Of a stretch of DNA of 64,000 nt, positions 20,256 through 28,854 are shown one piece after another. Each line of letters opens with the position of its first letter. Positions within the stretch are counted from its first letter, which is position 1. Under the pieces are notes generated by a model, which was given only the letters and a program-made list of their open reading frames with translations, searched no databases and had not been told where the DNA came from. This DNA is from Muribaculaceae bacterium (GTDB lineage: Bacteria > Bacteroidota > Bacteroidia > Bacteroidales > Muribaculaceae): positions 62,001 to 126,000 of the forward strand of contig JAFTRI010000018.1 in assembly GCA_017462345.1 (NCBI GenBank), written 5' to 3'. A program made the translations under genes and the position numbers.

Positions 20256-20335
20256 AGTTTCAACGGATAATTTATCCTAATTGCCAATTTTTGTGTGTAT
20301 CTTCGCAATCGAAACCAACTTAACCATAAACGACA

Positions 20336-21388
20336 ATGAAACAAAAATTCCTTACGGCAGCAGCCCTGCTGTCCATGACAGTTGCAGCATGTACCGCTAC
20401 CGCCTCCCATCCCGCCTATACGGTAAACATACCGCTTACCGAGGATGAAAACGGACTGATGGCCTACATGGTCAGCTACGATGACGGCAAGCTGAAATTA
20501 GACAGTACCGTCGTAGAAAACAACATGGCGACATTCAAAGGCAACATAAACGAACCGCAATTTGTACGCATCATCATTAACGGCGACCGCTACGGGACAT
20601 TCATTCTCGAACAGGGAACAATCAACGTGAACCAGAAACTACGTATTGCAACAGGAACACCACTTAATGACAAGTTCGTAAAACTGTTACAGGACGGAGA
20701 CTCCATAGCCACAGCATACCGACAACTACCACAGGACTCATCGTCAATCGCCAGACAAAAAGAGCTCATCGACAGCTATAATGCACTAAACAACAACGCA
20801 TACGAGACCAACAAAGATAACCCCATAGGATATTATCTGTTCTTACAGAAAGCATACGAATACGATGCCGCACAGCTGGATTCGGCTCTCGCCACAGCAC
20901 CAGCCAAAATGAAAGGATACAAGCGTGTAGCCGGACTTGTTCACGCAGCCCAACGCAAGTTGCAGACATCTCCGGGGAAAATGTTCACCGACTTTTCGGT
21001 AGAATACAACGGAAAAACATCCAAGTTGAGTGACTATGTGGGTAAAGGCAAATATACCCTTGTGGACTTTTGGGCAAGCTGGTGCGGTCCATGTATCCGC
21101 GAGACAGCATTTATCAAAGATATATACAACAAATGGAACGGCAAAGGTCTCGACGTGCTCGGCGTTGCAGTGTGGGACGAGCCGGAGAACACCCTCGATG
21201 CTATCAAGAACCACGAACTGCCTTGGAACCAGATTCTCAACGCCCAGTCAATACCCACTGAACTTTACGGCATTTCAGGTATACCATGTATCATCCTGTT
21301 TGCACCCGACGGGACAATCGTTGACCGCGAAACCCGCGGGGAGGAGCTGGTCAAACTGGTCGACGGAAAAATGAGTGCGGTAAAATAA
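20336..21388 (+). CDS. TlpA-like thioredoxin-fold lipoprotein with DUF4369-type N-domain
   Basis: Periplasm-facing thiol-disulfide oxidoreductase. A lipoprotein signal ends at C19 (SMTVAAC). Residues about 28-125 look like the DUF4369 beta domain common in Bacteroidales thioredoxin-like proteins (MVSYDDGKLKLDSTVVENN). A helical linker follows. The TlpA/AhpC-like domain starts near 215 with the active site WASWCGPC (C250, C253) and the cis-proline region GISGIPCIILF. The 350-residue length is usual for these proteins. It ends one base before the VanZ-like gene on the opposite strand. The substrate is unknown. Confidence 0.9.
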   Translation: MKQKFLTAAALLSMTVAACTATASHPAYTVNIPLTEDENGLMAYMVSYDDGKLKLDSTVVENNMATFKGNINEPQFVRIIINGDRYGTFILEQGTINVNQKLRIATGTPLNDKFVKLLQDGDSIATAYRQLPQDSSSIARQKELIDSYNALNNNAYETNKDNPIGYYLFLQKAYEYDAAQLDSALATAPAKMKGYKRVAGLVHAAQRKLQTSPGKMFTDFSVEYNGKTSKLSDYVGKGKYTLVDFWASWCGPCIRETAFIKDIYNKWNGKGLDVLGVAVWDEPENTLDAIKNHELPWNQILNAQSIPTELYGISGIPCIILFAPDGTIVDRETRGEELVKLVDGKMSAVK

Positions 21389-21781
21389 TCAGCCTATTAA
21401 ATATCCCATCACACGGCGAGCCGTAAAGAAGCCTGCTATCGCACCAACAGCATCGGCGATAAAATCGTACAAGTCACACCCGCGATGAATGATCTCAGTT
21501 CCCTGAGCCAGTTCGATAAATCCGCCGAGGAGCACCGCGATGACAAGAAATACAACCCTTATTGTGAGCGGTAACCTGTGTTGCCGCTCACGTCTTGTAT
21601 AGTCGAAAGCAAACGTAAGATACACCGACAGCATCATAATGACATGAACCACCTTGTCGAAATTCAACAAAGGTACATCCATGTCGGGCAATGGCTTGGG
21701 CACAAGTGTAAAATAAAACAACACGACCAACGCGACAATACTTGGAAGACACGGGGGCAGCTCTATAAGGAATCGTCTCAT
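21389..21781 (-). CDS. VanZ-like membrane protein
   Basis: Small integral membrane protein (130 residues from ATG 21781) with four predicted helices. The family signature is clear: NFDKVVHVIMMLSVYLTFAF in the second helix region, and GFIELAQGTEIIHRGCDLYD followed by FIADAVGAIAGFF. An open frame continues 34 codons upstream, but MRRFLIELPPCLPSIVAL gives the family-like N-terminus, so that start is chosen. The VanZ domain is named from a glycopeptide-resistance accessory gene; most members, including this one, have no van genes nearby and an unknown role. The stop codon abuts that of the thioredoxin-like gene. Confidence 0.85.
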   Translation of the reverse strand: MRRFLIELPPCLPSIVALVVLFYFTLVPKPLPDMDVPLLNFDKVVHVIMMLSVYLTFAFDYTRRERQHRLPLTIRVVFLVIAVLLGGFIELAQGTEIIHRGCDLYDFIADAVGAIAGFFTARRVMGYLIG

Positions 21782-21898
21782 ATCGGGATTTCTATTGGCA
21801 ACAAATTTACACAAAATCAGCAAAATAATCATCCTTACAGGCTGATATTGCCATGTTTTAGCTAAATTTGCAACCGTTTTCACCTAATTACACTACAC

Positions 21899-23260
21899 AT
21901 GTCAGATAAAGCCCAATTCAGTACCAAGATAGGACTAATCGCCGCAACCGTCGGCTCGGCGGTAGGACTGGGAAACGTATGGCGATTCCCTTCAGAAACT
22001 CAGGCCAACGGCGGTGCAGCATTCCTGTTGATCTATATAGGATGCGTACTCATTCTCGGCATTCCGGTAATGCTGGCGGAATTTTCATTAGGCCGGGCCG
22101 GAGGCTCTGACGCGGTAGGCTCACTTAAACGGCTCTCCCCCGGCAAAAAATGGTGGATAGCCGGTGCACTCGCCATACTCACCTCCTACCTCATCCTGTG
22201 TTTCTACATGGTGGTTGCCGGATGGACGTTCGAGTATATGTGGCAATCGATAACAGGTTACCTGTATGAACCCATTGCCGGGAACAGCTCCTACGATGCC
22301 CAGTTCACGACAAGGATGCAGGAATTCATTACCCACGACTCCGATCCGCTTATCAACACATATATAATGATTGCCATGAACCTCGCAATACTCGTTTTCG
22401 GAGTAAAGAAAGGGATAGAGCGGTTATCAAATATACTTATGCCCATGCTGTTTATCCTACTGCTGATATTCTGCTGGGTATCATTGTCATTGCCTAAAGC
22501 CGGTGAAGGACTTGAGTTTTTCCTTAATCCCGACTTTTCAAAAATAACACCAAGCGTCGTGGTCAGAGCACTCGGACAAGCATTCTTCTCCCTGAGTCTC
22601 GGCATGGGAATACTCATCACCTACTCCTCCTACTATCCCAAAGAGACACGGCTCACCCGTACCGCAATGACAGTCTCTTTTCTCGATACTCTTGTCGCAA
22701 TCATGATGGGGATAATAATATTCCCTGCGGTAAAATCATTCGGTCTTGAAGACCACGCGCTGAACGGCCCTACACTTGTATTTGTCACACTACCGGAAGT
22801 ATTTGCCCAGATGCCGGGCACACAACTTTGGTCAACGCTGTTCTTCCTGTTCCTGACAGTAGCCGCAGTCACTTCGACAATATCAATAGCCGAAGTTTCT
22901 ATCGCATTCATGCAGTCACGGTGCAAGATGTCAAGAGTAGCGGCATGTCTCACGATTCTGCTACCGTTATTCGCCTTCAGCACAGTCTGCTCGCTATCAC
23001 AAGGCTCACTGTCGGGTGTGACCATCGGCGGACGTACGATATTTGATTTCCTCGACAACCTGACATCCAACATCATGCTGCCTATATGCTCGATACTGTT
23101 ATGTATCTACATCGGATGGTTTGCCGACAAGAAACTGCTCCTTGACGAGCTGACCAACTACGGATCAATCAAGGCACACAGTTACAGGATTGTACGATTC
23201 ATTGTCCGGTACATAGCCCCGATACTTATACTGAGCATACTCGTCTCACCTCTCATCTGA
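21899..23260 (+). CDS. Sodium-dependent transporter, NSS (SLC6/LeuT) family, copy 1
   Basis: Na+-coupled symporter, probably for an amino acid. The unwound first helix with the sodium/substrate site is conserved (IAATVGSAVGLGNVWRFPSE). GIERLSNILMPMLFILL and ALGQAFFSLSLGMGILITYS are further family signatures. Hydrophobicity suggests 11 membrane helices, as in many bacterial members. At 453 residues the length is standard. It heads a compact three-gene block with a small membrane protein gene (5-base gap) and a second NSS gene (10-base gap after that). The substrate cannot be read from the sequence. Confidence 0.93.
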   Translation: MSDKAQFSTKIGLIAATVGSAVGLGNVWRFPSETQANGGAAFLLIYIGCVLILGIPVMLAEFSLGRAGGSDAVGSLKRLSPGKKWWIAGALAILTSYLILCFYMVVAGWTFEYMWQSITGYLYEPIAGNSSYDAQFTTRMQEFITHDSDPLINTYIMIAMNLAILVFGVKKGIERLSNILMPMLFILLLIFCWVSLSLPKAGEGLEFFLNPDFSKITPSVVVRALGQAFFSLSLGMGILITYSSYYPKETRLTRTAMTVSFLDTLVAIMMGIIIFPAVKSFGLEDHALNGPTLVFVTLPEVFAQMPGTQLWSTLFFLFLTVAAVTSTISIAEVSIAFMQSRCKMSRVAACLTILLPLFAFSTVCSLSQGSLSGVTIGGRTIFDFLDNLTSNIMLPICSILLCIYIGWFADKKLLLDELTNYGSIKAHSYRIVRFIVRYIAPILILSILVSPLI

Positions 23261-23265
23261 CAATA

Positions 23266-23550
23266 ATGGGGAAGAAACCGTTCACTACCGGAGAAAGGCG
23301 CGGATTACTGGTTCTGCTCATAATATTGTCAGTGACAATGGCCATAGCATACGTGACCAACAACACCGGGACAACAGGCATGACAGGACATCCCGATACG
23401 ACAGTCACCATACAAACGGACTCATCCAACGATTCATTAACCAAACCATCAGACAAAAGACATCGGACGAAACGGAAGAAAGCCAGTAAGGCAAGAGAGC
23501 CGCTTCCCACTCCCCGTAATCCGCTTTCTGAACCGGTACCACAATTATAA
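23266..23550 (+). CDS. Small basic single-pass membrane protein between two NSS transporters
   Basis: 94 residues: a short N-terminus with GERRG, one membrane helix (about 14-31, LLVLLIILSVTMAIAYV), a Thr/Ser/Asp-rich stretch, a strongly basic segment (DKRHRTKRKKASKARE) and a proline-rich tail. The GERRG-plus-helix opening resembles the N-terminus of Bacteroidetes helix-hairpin-helix (ComEA-like) proteins, but the DNA-binding repeats are absent. Gaps of 5 and 10 bases to the flanking transporter genes imply co-translation. It could be a truncated relative of that family or a transporter-associated peptide. No function is assigned. Confidence 0.7.
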   Translation: MGKKPFTTGERRGLLVLLIILSVTMAIAYVTNNTGTTGMTGHPDTTVTIQTDSSNDSLTKPSDKRHRTKRKKASKAREPLPTPRNPLSEPVPQL

Positions 23551-23560
23551 TTCTTATACA

Positions 23561-24925
23561 ATGGCAAACGAAAACCACAACAGGGCACAATTCGCCACAC
23601 GGTTAGGAGTCATCGCTACAACAGTAGGCTCAGCTGTCGGGCTCGGAAATATCTGGAGATTTCCCTACGAAGCAGGGACACATGGCGGAGGAGCATTCCT
23701 GATATGCTATCTCGGTTGTATACTCGCGCTCGGCATTCCGGTATTATGCGCCGAATTCGTCATCGGCAGAAACACCAGAAGCAACATTTTCGGTGCATTC
23801 AAACAGTTGGCATCTTCCGGTAAATGGCAGTGGGTAGGCTACATAGGCATTACGGCATCACTGATGATTCTGAGTTTCTACTCGGTTGTTGCCGGATGGA
23901 CACTCGAATATTTCTTCCAGTCGGTGACAGGCGGACTCGATTATGACAGCCAGGATGAATTTCACCGGCAGTTCAACTCGTTCAGTACAAGCAATTGGCG
24001 ACCCATAATGTGGACACTGGTATTCCTTGTATTCAACTTCATCATTGTGAATCGCGGAGTGAAAAAAGGAATCGAAAGGATGTCAAATATCATGATGCCC
24101 GCATTATTTCTTATTCTCCTAATATTCTGTGTCAACTCCCTTATTATGCCGGGAGCAAAAGAAGGACTTGCATTCCTGTTTACCCCCGATTTCTCCAAAA
24201 TAACACCTGACGTTCTCATAGGGGCTTTGGGACAGGCTTTTTTCTCCCTAAGTCTCGGTCTCGGCACAATGATGACCTACGGTTCATATTTTTCCAAGGA
24301 CACCCATATAGTGAGAAGCGCGTCCGTTACCGCAGGACTTGATACCCTTGTAGCAATACTGTCGGGCATCATCATTTTCCCGGCAGTATTCACCTTCGGT
24401 GTCTCACCGGCACAAGGTCCCGCGCTCGTATTTGAAGTTCTCCCGTCGATATTCCGGCAACTGCCATGGGGAGAAGTGTGGTCAACACTGTTCTTCTTCC
24501 TGCTTTTTCTCGCCTCACTGACCTCTACAATATCAATGAGCGAGGTATCGATCGCATTCTTTACCGAAGAAAAGAAAATGGACAGGAAAAAAGCCACACG
24601 CCTCAACACGGCAATAGCGATGATATTCGGTACACTTTGTGCAATGTCATTCGGATGGCTCGACGGTATCACATTTTTCGGATTGTTTGACATCGACCTG
24701 TTCACATTCTTTGATTTCACATCTTCCAACATTCTGTTACCGCTGGGCGGAATGCTGATATCGATATTTGCCGGATGGCTGCTCGACAAGAAATTATTAC
24801 GCAATGAGCTGACCAACGACGGCACAATAAAGGTTCTGTCTTTTAGGGCAATCGTTTTCTGCCTGAAAATAATCGCCCCGGTGTGTATAGGATTGATCTT
24901 CATCTTTGGGTTAGGTATTTTTTAA
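23561..24925 (+). CDS. Sodium-dependent transporter, NSS (SLC6/LeuT) family, copy 2
   Basis: A second NSS symporter of 454 residues, paralogous to the one two genes upstream. It shares TVGSAVGLGN-WRFP, GVKKGIERMSNIMMPALF and ALGQAFFSLSLGLGTMMTYG. The extracellular loop regions (about 120-150) and the residues just after WRFP (YEAGTHGGGA versus SETQANGGAA) differ, so substrates may differ. Eleven helices are predicted. The pair looks like an old tandem duplication. It is followed by folP, which has its own likely start region. Confidence 0.93.
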   Translation: MANENHNRAQFATRLGVIATTVGSAVGLGNIWRFPYEAGTHGGGAFLICYLGCILALGIPVLCAEFVIGRNTRSNIFGAFKQLASSGKWQWVGYIGITASLMILSFYSVVAGWTLEYFFQSVTGGLDYDSQDEFHRQFNSFSTSNWRPIMWTLVFLVFNFIIVNRGVKKGIERMSNIMMPALFLILLIFCVNSLIMPGAKEGLAFLFTPDFSKITPDVLIGALGQAFFSLSLGLGTMMTYGSYFSKDTHIVRSASVTAGLDTLVAILSGIIIFPAVFTFGVSPAQGPALVFEVLPSIFRQLPWGEVWSTLFFFLLFLASLTSTISMSEVSIAFFTEEKKMDRKKATRLNTAIAMIFGTLCAMSFGWLDGITFFGLFDIDLFTFFDFTSSNILLPLGGMLISIFAGWLLDKKLLRNELTNDGTIKVLSFRAIVFCLKIIAPVCIGLIFIFGLGIF

Positions 24926-24983
24926 TTGTACAAGACGGCAATAATCGCTATATTCGCAGTTACAAAACAATTGTGATACATCC

Positions 24984-25832
24984 GTGCGTAAGTTTACCCC
25001 GTTCTCATTAAATATCAAAGGACATCTGCATGAATTTGACCGTCCGCAAGTGATGGGAATCATCAATATCACCCCCGACTCGTTCTACCGGGGTTCACGC
25101 ACCGTCGGGCAAGACGCGATTGCCCGACGCATAAGGCAATTACTGGACGAAGGTGCCGATATGATTGACATAGGGGCATATTCAAGCCGTCCCGGAGCCG
25201 ATGACATTACGGCAGAAGAGGAAATATCCCGGCTCTGGCAAGGAATGACCGTTCTACGTGATATTGCACCTGATGCCATCGTGTCGGTAGACACATTCCG
25301 AGCCGACGTCGCACGCATCGCCATAGAGGAAATGGGAGCAGACATTATCAACGATATTTCAGGAGGAGATCTTGACTGCAAGATGCCAGACACGGTTGCC
25401 GGGCTGAATGTCCCATACATACTTATGCACATGCGTGGCACTCCGGCGACAATGGACAGCCTGACCGACTACAATGATGTCACAGCCGGTGTGATGCAGG
25501 AATTATCGGATAAACTCAACCGCTTGTCTTTGTCCGGAGTAAACGATGTGATAATCGACCCGGGATTCGGATTCAGCAAAACCTTGCAGCAGAACTACAA
25601 GCTGCTGCACGACCTTGAAGTGCTGCACCGGTTCAACCGTCCCATACTTATAGGCATATCACGCAAGTCGATGATATTCCGTGCCCTTGACTCCACCCCC
25701 GATGACGCACTCAACGGCACTACTGTCATAAACACCATTGCCCTGCTTGCAGGCGCGTCCATTCTGCGCGTCCACGATGTCAGACAGGCCGTGGAAGCCG
25801 TAAAGCTCACTAATCTCACCATAAACCGCTAA
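24984..25832 (+). CDS. folP: Dihydropteroate synthase
   Basis: Condenses p-aminobenzoate with dihydropterin pyrophosphate in folate synthesis; target of sulfonamides. TIM-barrel motifs are intact: VMGIINITPDSFY, the EGADMIDIGAYSSRPGAD loop, VSVDTFRADV, GADIINDISGG, HMRGTP, DPGFGFSK, ISRKSM and the closing RVHDV. The start is GTG at 24984: no in-frame ATG precedes the conserved FSLNIKGHLHEFDRPQ. A TATATTCG -7-like box lies about 35 bases upstream. The cdaA gene follows after 20 bases. Confidence 0.95.
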   Translation: MRKFTPFSLNIKGHLHEFDRPQVMGIINITPDSFYRGSRTVGQDAIARRIRQLLDEGADMIDIGAYSSRPGADDITAEEEISRLWQGMTVLRDIAPDAIVSVDTFRADVARIAIEEMGADIINDISGGDLDCKMPDTVAGLNVPYILMHMRGTPATMDSLTDYNDVTAGVMQELSDKLNRLSLSGVNDVIIDPGFGFSKTLQQNYKLLHDLEVLHRFNRPILIGISRKSMIFRALDSTPDDALNGTTVINTIALLAGASILRVHDVRQAVEAVKLTNLTINR

Positions 25833-25852
25833 ACAATCAGACACTAAAAAAA

Positions 25853-26635
25853 ATGGAACCGTTCGGTATAAAAGATGTCCTCGACATAACCCTCGTAGCA
25901 ATGATGCTGTTCTACCTGTACCGCATAATGAAAGAATCGGGCACCATCAATATCTTTTTCGGTGTGCTTGCATTCATCGCCGTGTGGGTGGTTGCCTCCG
26001 AGATTCTTGAGATGAGACTGATAGGAACAATCCTCGACAAATTCATGAGTATAGGACTGCTCATACTTGTAATCCTGTTTCAGGAACAGATAAAACGTTT
26101 TCTTGTCGAGCTCGGCTCTCATCGCCGCTGGCGTTTTTTCAAGCGTCTGTTCTCACACAGCCGCAACCGGACATCCGACCCCGAAGATTTCCACCGATGG
26201 ATTATGCCCATTGTGTACGCCTGCATGAATCTGGCAAAAAGCAAGACCGGAGCACTCATCGTTATCGAACAGAATATATCGTTGGAGCAATACGAGAAGA
26301 CGGGTGATATTATAGACGCCATCATTAATTCACGGCTTATCGAAAACATTTTTTTCAAGAATTCCCCATTACATGACGGCGCATTGATCATTTCCAATGA
26401 CCGCATCAAGTCAGCGGGATGCATTCTTCCGGTAAGCCACGACACTAAAATCCCGCGTTCATTAGGGTTGCGTCACCGCTCCGCTCTCGGTATAGCCCAG
26501 GCTACCGATGCCTTTGCCATAGTCGTATCGGAAGAAACCGGTAATATTTCTGTCGCCCACTGCGGAATACTCACTACCCGACTGAGTTCCACCGAACTTG
26601 AACACCGCCTCACCCAATTGTCCTACAATTCTTAA
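25853..26635 (+). CDS. cdaA: Membrane diadenylate cyclase CdaA
   Basis: Makes cyclic di-AMP from two ATP at the inner membrane. Three N-terminal helices (about 10-25, 33-50 and 60-77) precede the DAC domain, which carries the catalytic DGA (175-177) and RHRS (207-210) motifs. GCILPVSHDTKIPRSLGLRH is also typical. At 260 residues it is the standard CdaA form. It shares a transcript with folP and overlaps the convergent bcp gene by 4 bases. The CdaR regulator and GlmM partner seen in Firmicutes are not adjacent. Confidence 0.95.
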   Translation: MEPFGIKDVLDITLVAMMLFYLYRIMKESGTINIFFGVLAFIAVWVVASEILEMRLIGTILDKFMSIGLLILVILFQEQIKRFLVELGSHRRWRFFKRLFSHSRNRTSDPEDFHRWIMPIVYACMNLAKSKTGALIVIEQNISLEQYEKTGDIIDAIINSRLIENIFFKNSPLHDGALIISNDRIKSAGCILPVSHDTKIPRSLGLRHRSALGIAQATDAFAIVVSEETGNISVAHCGILTTRLSSTELEHRLTQLSYNS

Positions 26636-27093
26636 CCAATCTGACCGTTGAGAATCTGGTTGGCGGCATCCTTGGTGTCGACCTTTGTTATGATACGGGT
26701 TATCACTCCGTTTTCATCAGTCACAAAAGTGGTCCGTACAGTACCCATATATGTCCGTCCACACATCTTTTTCTCCTGCCACACGCCAAAAGCCTCATTC
26801 AGTCGGACATCAGTGTCGGCAATAAGCGGAAAAGGCAAGGAATATCTGTCGATAAACTTACGGTGGGAAGCAGCACTGTCCTTGCTTACACCTATAACGG
26901 CATATCCCGCTGCCGACAATGCACCATACCCGTCACTCAGGCTACACGCCTCGGCAGTACATCCCGAAGTATTATCCTTCGGATAAAAATAGATTACCAA
27001 CTTTTTACCTGCATACTGGGATGTCCTGACCTCATTGCCATCGGCATCAATTCCTAAGATCTCCGGGATTCTATCCCCTACTTTCAGAGCCAT
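26632..27093 (-). CDS. bcp: Thioredoxin-dependent thiol peroxidase (BCP/PrxQ)
   Basis: Cytosolic peroxiredoxin that reduces hydroperoxides. The peroxidatic cysteine C45 lies in the family motif DNTSGCTAEACS, and the resolving cysteine C50 is in the same helix, the PrxQ/BCP arrangement. FYPKD, GVSKDS and FPLIADTD are also family marks. The 153-residue length is normal. The stop overlaps the convergent cdaA stop by 4 bases. A -7 box TATCTTTG lies about 40 bases upstream of the ATG. Confidence 0.96.
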   Translation of the reverse strand: MALKVGDRIPEILGIDADGNEVRTSQYAGKKLVIYFYPKDNTSGCTAEACSLSDGYGALSAAGYAVIGVSKDSAASHRKFIDRYSLPFPLIADTDVRLNEAFGVWQEKKMCGRTYMGTVRTTFVTDENGVITRIITKVDTKDAANQILNGQIG

Positions 27094-27131
27094 ACTGTTT
27101 CCGGTTTAAACTTACTTCATTAAAATAGGCT

Positions 27132-27139
27132 CAAAGATA
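27132..27139 (-). promoter_or_regulatory. -7 box (TATCTTTG) of bcp
   Basis: Exact TAnnTTTG match on the minus strand, 38 bases before the bcp ATG. A TTTG is present upstream but only about 15 bases away, shorter than the consensus spacing. The box lies just outside the leucine-rich-repeat remnant that fills the next stretch. Confidence 0.5.
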
Positions 27140-27161
27140 CACAATTGTTCATTACAAAATC

Positions 27162-27491
27162 ACAGTAAATCCCAAAAATCAGACATTTGACTCTCGTGGG
27201 AATTGCAATGCCATCATTCATACTGCATCAAATACGCTTATTACAGGTTATAAATGCTCTATTATCCCTAAGTCTGTACCATCCATATATCCCCTCGCTT
27301 TTCTTGAGACAGATATAGTTCAAATAACAATTCCTGAATAAGTGACAGAAATAGGAGCTGGTGCATTTGACTGGTGCCTTAATTTAGCGTCAATAACACT
27401 CTTGAATCCAACCCCGCCCACATTTGGTATCAACGGCATCAACATCGTGAAAATGAGCGACAGATCTGTCCGTAAGGAGCATGTGAGATAA
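27162..27491 (+). pseudogene. Decayed 3' remnant of a BspA-type leucine-rich-repeat surface protein
   Basis: In one plus-strand frame the translation is unmistakably BspA-like LRR_5: TVNPKNQTFDSRGNCNAII, then TLITGYKCSIIPKSV, VQITIPE, an in-frame TAA at 27339-27341, and VTEIGAGAFDWCLNLASITL followed by LNPTPPTFG. It ends at a stop at 27489-27491. There is no start codon in context, no signal peptide and no room for the many repeats these proteins carry (usually several hundred residues). The TAA falls where intact repeats usually have a glycine codon before V-T-x-I-G. A terminator hairpin follows 30 bases later, so this looks like the surviving tail of a deleted gene. Confidence 0.8.
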
Positions 27492-27522
27492 TCAGTAGAT
27501 TTATACATTAAACCATCACCAA

Positions 27523-27562
27523 GCAAGACCGTGACATCCCTGTTTCACGGTCTTTGCTTTTT
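27523..27562 (+). terminator. Terminator, probably inherited from the lost LRR gene
   Basis: Ten perfect pairs (AAGACCGTGA with TCACGGTCTT) around a 10-base loop, then TGC and T5. The T-run is on the plus strand only, so it fits the leucine-rich-repeat remnant just upstream rather than bcp. Confidence 0.75.
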
Positions 27563-27649
27563 CCTGCATGGATTTATTGACTGAGACCGTAAATTACCGA
27601 CAAATTTTTTCACAAAAACGGTAATTAAACCAGCCTGCATTCCGTTATA

Positions 27650-28174
27650 ATGATAAACGACAGAAACATCTCAATGACTCCAAAGGAATTTGACCACATA
27701 TACCGCAAGAATTTCCCGGGGCTGTTCAGGCTTGCTTTCACAATGCTGCACAATGAGGAAGACAGTCGCGATCTCGTCAATGACGTGTTCGCCAATCTTC
27801 TTGACAATCCGCCAGCCGGAGCCATTGCCAACATTGACGGCTACCTGTATCGCACAGTCAGGAACAGGGCGCTTGACATTATCGACCATCACAAGGTCAT
27901 AGACCGTTTCCGGCATCTCTACCCGATAGAGATGAAAATGAACGAGGGATATGACTACGAACATGACCGGTTACTGCGTAGAGTACTCGATTTTCTCGAC
28001 TCGGCATTAACCCCGTCGGCTCGCGAAGCGATGAGACTAATTTTTGAGCAAGGGAAGTCCTACAAGGAGACGGCATCACAGCTCGGGGTTAGTACGGCAA
28101 TGATCAACAAGCACGTCGTAAAATCCTTACGGCTACTACGCGAAAAATTCACAAAAAAAGAATCCGAGATATGA
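27650..28174 (+). CDS. ECF-type RNA polymerase sigma-70 factor
   Basis: 174 residues with sigma region 2 (FDHIYRKNFPGLFRLAFTML, then EEDSRDLVNDVFANLL and YRTVRNRALDII) and region 4 (LTPSAREAMRLIFEQGKSYK, then LGVSTAMINKHVVKSLRLLR). There is no region 1 or 3, as in ECF sigma factors of the Bacteroidetes expansion. The stop codon overlaps the start of the next gene, an anti-sigma candidate, by 4 bases, and an STN-barrel gene follows. It probably drives its own operon in response to a signal at the outer membrane. Confidence 0.92.
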   Translation: MINDRNISMTPKEFDHIYRKNFPGLFRLAFTMLHNEEDSRDLVNDVFANLLDNPPAGAIANIDGYLYRTVRNRALDIIDHHKVIDRFRHLYPIEMKMNEGYDYEHDRLLRRVLDFLDSALTPSAREAMRLIFEQGKSYKETASQLGVSTAMINKHVVKSLRLLREKFTKKESEI

Positions 28175-28842
28175 ATACCACAATTTCCGATAATATACGC
28201 GACAACCTGATCGCCCGCATGATAGATACTCCCGATAGTCTGACACATGAAGATATTGAGACAATACTGTCCGATGCAGAATTGAGGGAAATATATGATG
28301 CCGCAGTTTTATGCAAGGAGGCAAGTGCCATGAACTCGGCAGTTGTTCCCGATGCCGATGCCGAATTGGAACACTTCAAGGCCTCACGCAAGCACCATGA
28401 CAGCCGCATACTGCATTATCGTCCATTGCTACGCATTGCGGCAATATTTGCAGGAGTGCTTGTTGCTACACTTGCAATCACGGCAGCACTCAACCCTGAC
28501 ATACTGCACATATTCAGTCCCGAAGCCGACGAAACGCGTCAGGATAACACTGCGACTGTAGACACGATGACGTTACCGTCCGACGGGATTTCGCCCGAAG
28601 GGAACTACAGGATAACCAACAAAACGGAATTGCTTTACGACAACATCACGCTCGACAGTATATCTGCCGAACTCTCACGCATCTACCGCATAAATACAAT
28701 ATTCGACAACGATTCAGCCAAATCCATAAGGCTTTACCTGCGCATCGGGCAAGGCAATGCCATAGAGGATGTCGCGGGGATGCTCAACTCATTTGACTAC
28801 TTCAAGGCATCTGTCGAGAATAATACCCTGATTATCCGCTAA
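28171..28842 (+). CDS. Anti-sigma factor, short FecR-like with DUF4974-type C-domain
   Basis: Predicted single-pass inner-membrane regulator of the adjacent sigma factor. About 85 cytoplasmic residues would bind the sigma factor. One membrane helix follows at about 87-109 (RIAAIFAGVLVATLAITAAL). The periplasmic part contains a DUF4974-like domain near 155-223 (LDSISAELSRIYRINTIFDN). Typical FecR-type anti-sigmas in this phylum are about 300-400 residues and have a FecR beta domain between helix and DUF4974; here only about 45 residues lie there, so the FecR domain is missing. Gene order and the 4-base overlap support the role. Confidence 0.8.
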   Translation: MNTTISDNIRDNLIARMIDTPDSLTHEDIETILSDAELREIYDAAVLCKEASAMNSAVVPDADAELEHFKASRKHHDSRILHYRPLLRIAAIFAGVLVATLAITAALNPDILHIFSPEADETRQDNTATVDTMTLPSDGISPEGNYRITNKTELLYDNITLDSISAELSRIYRINTIFDNDSAKSIRLYLRIGQGNAIEDVAGMLNSFDYFKASVENNTLIIR

Positions 28843-28854
28843 CGATTCAGCCAC

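Noticed and set aside
21389-21781. VanZ-like gene as part of glycopeptide resistance
   Set aside because: No vanA/H/X-type genes are nearby; isolated VanZ-domain proteins are common and unrelated to resistance.
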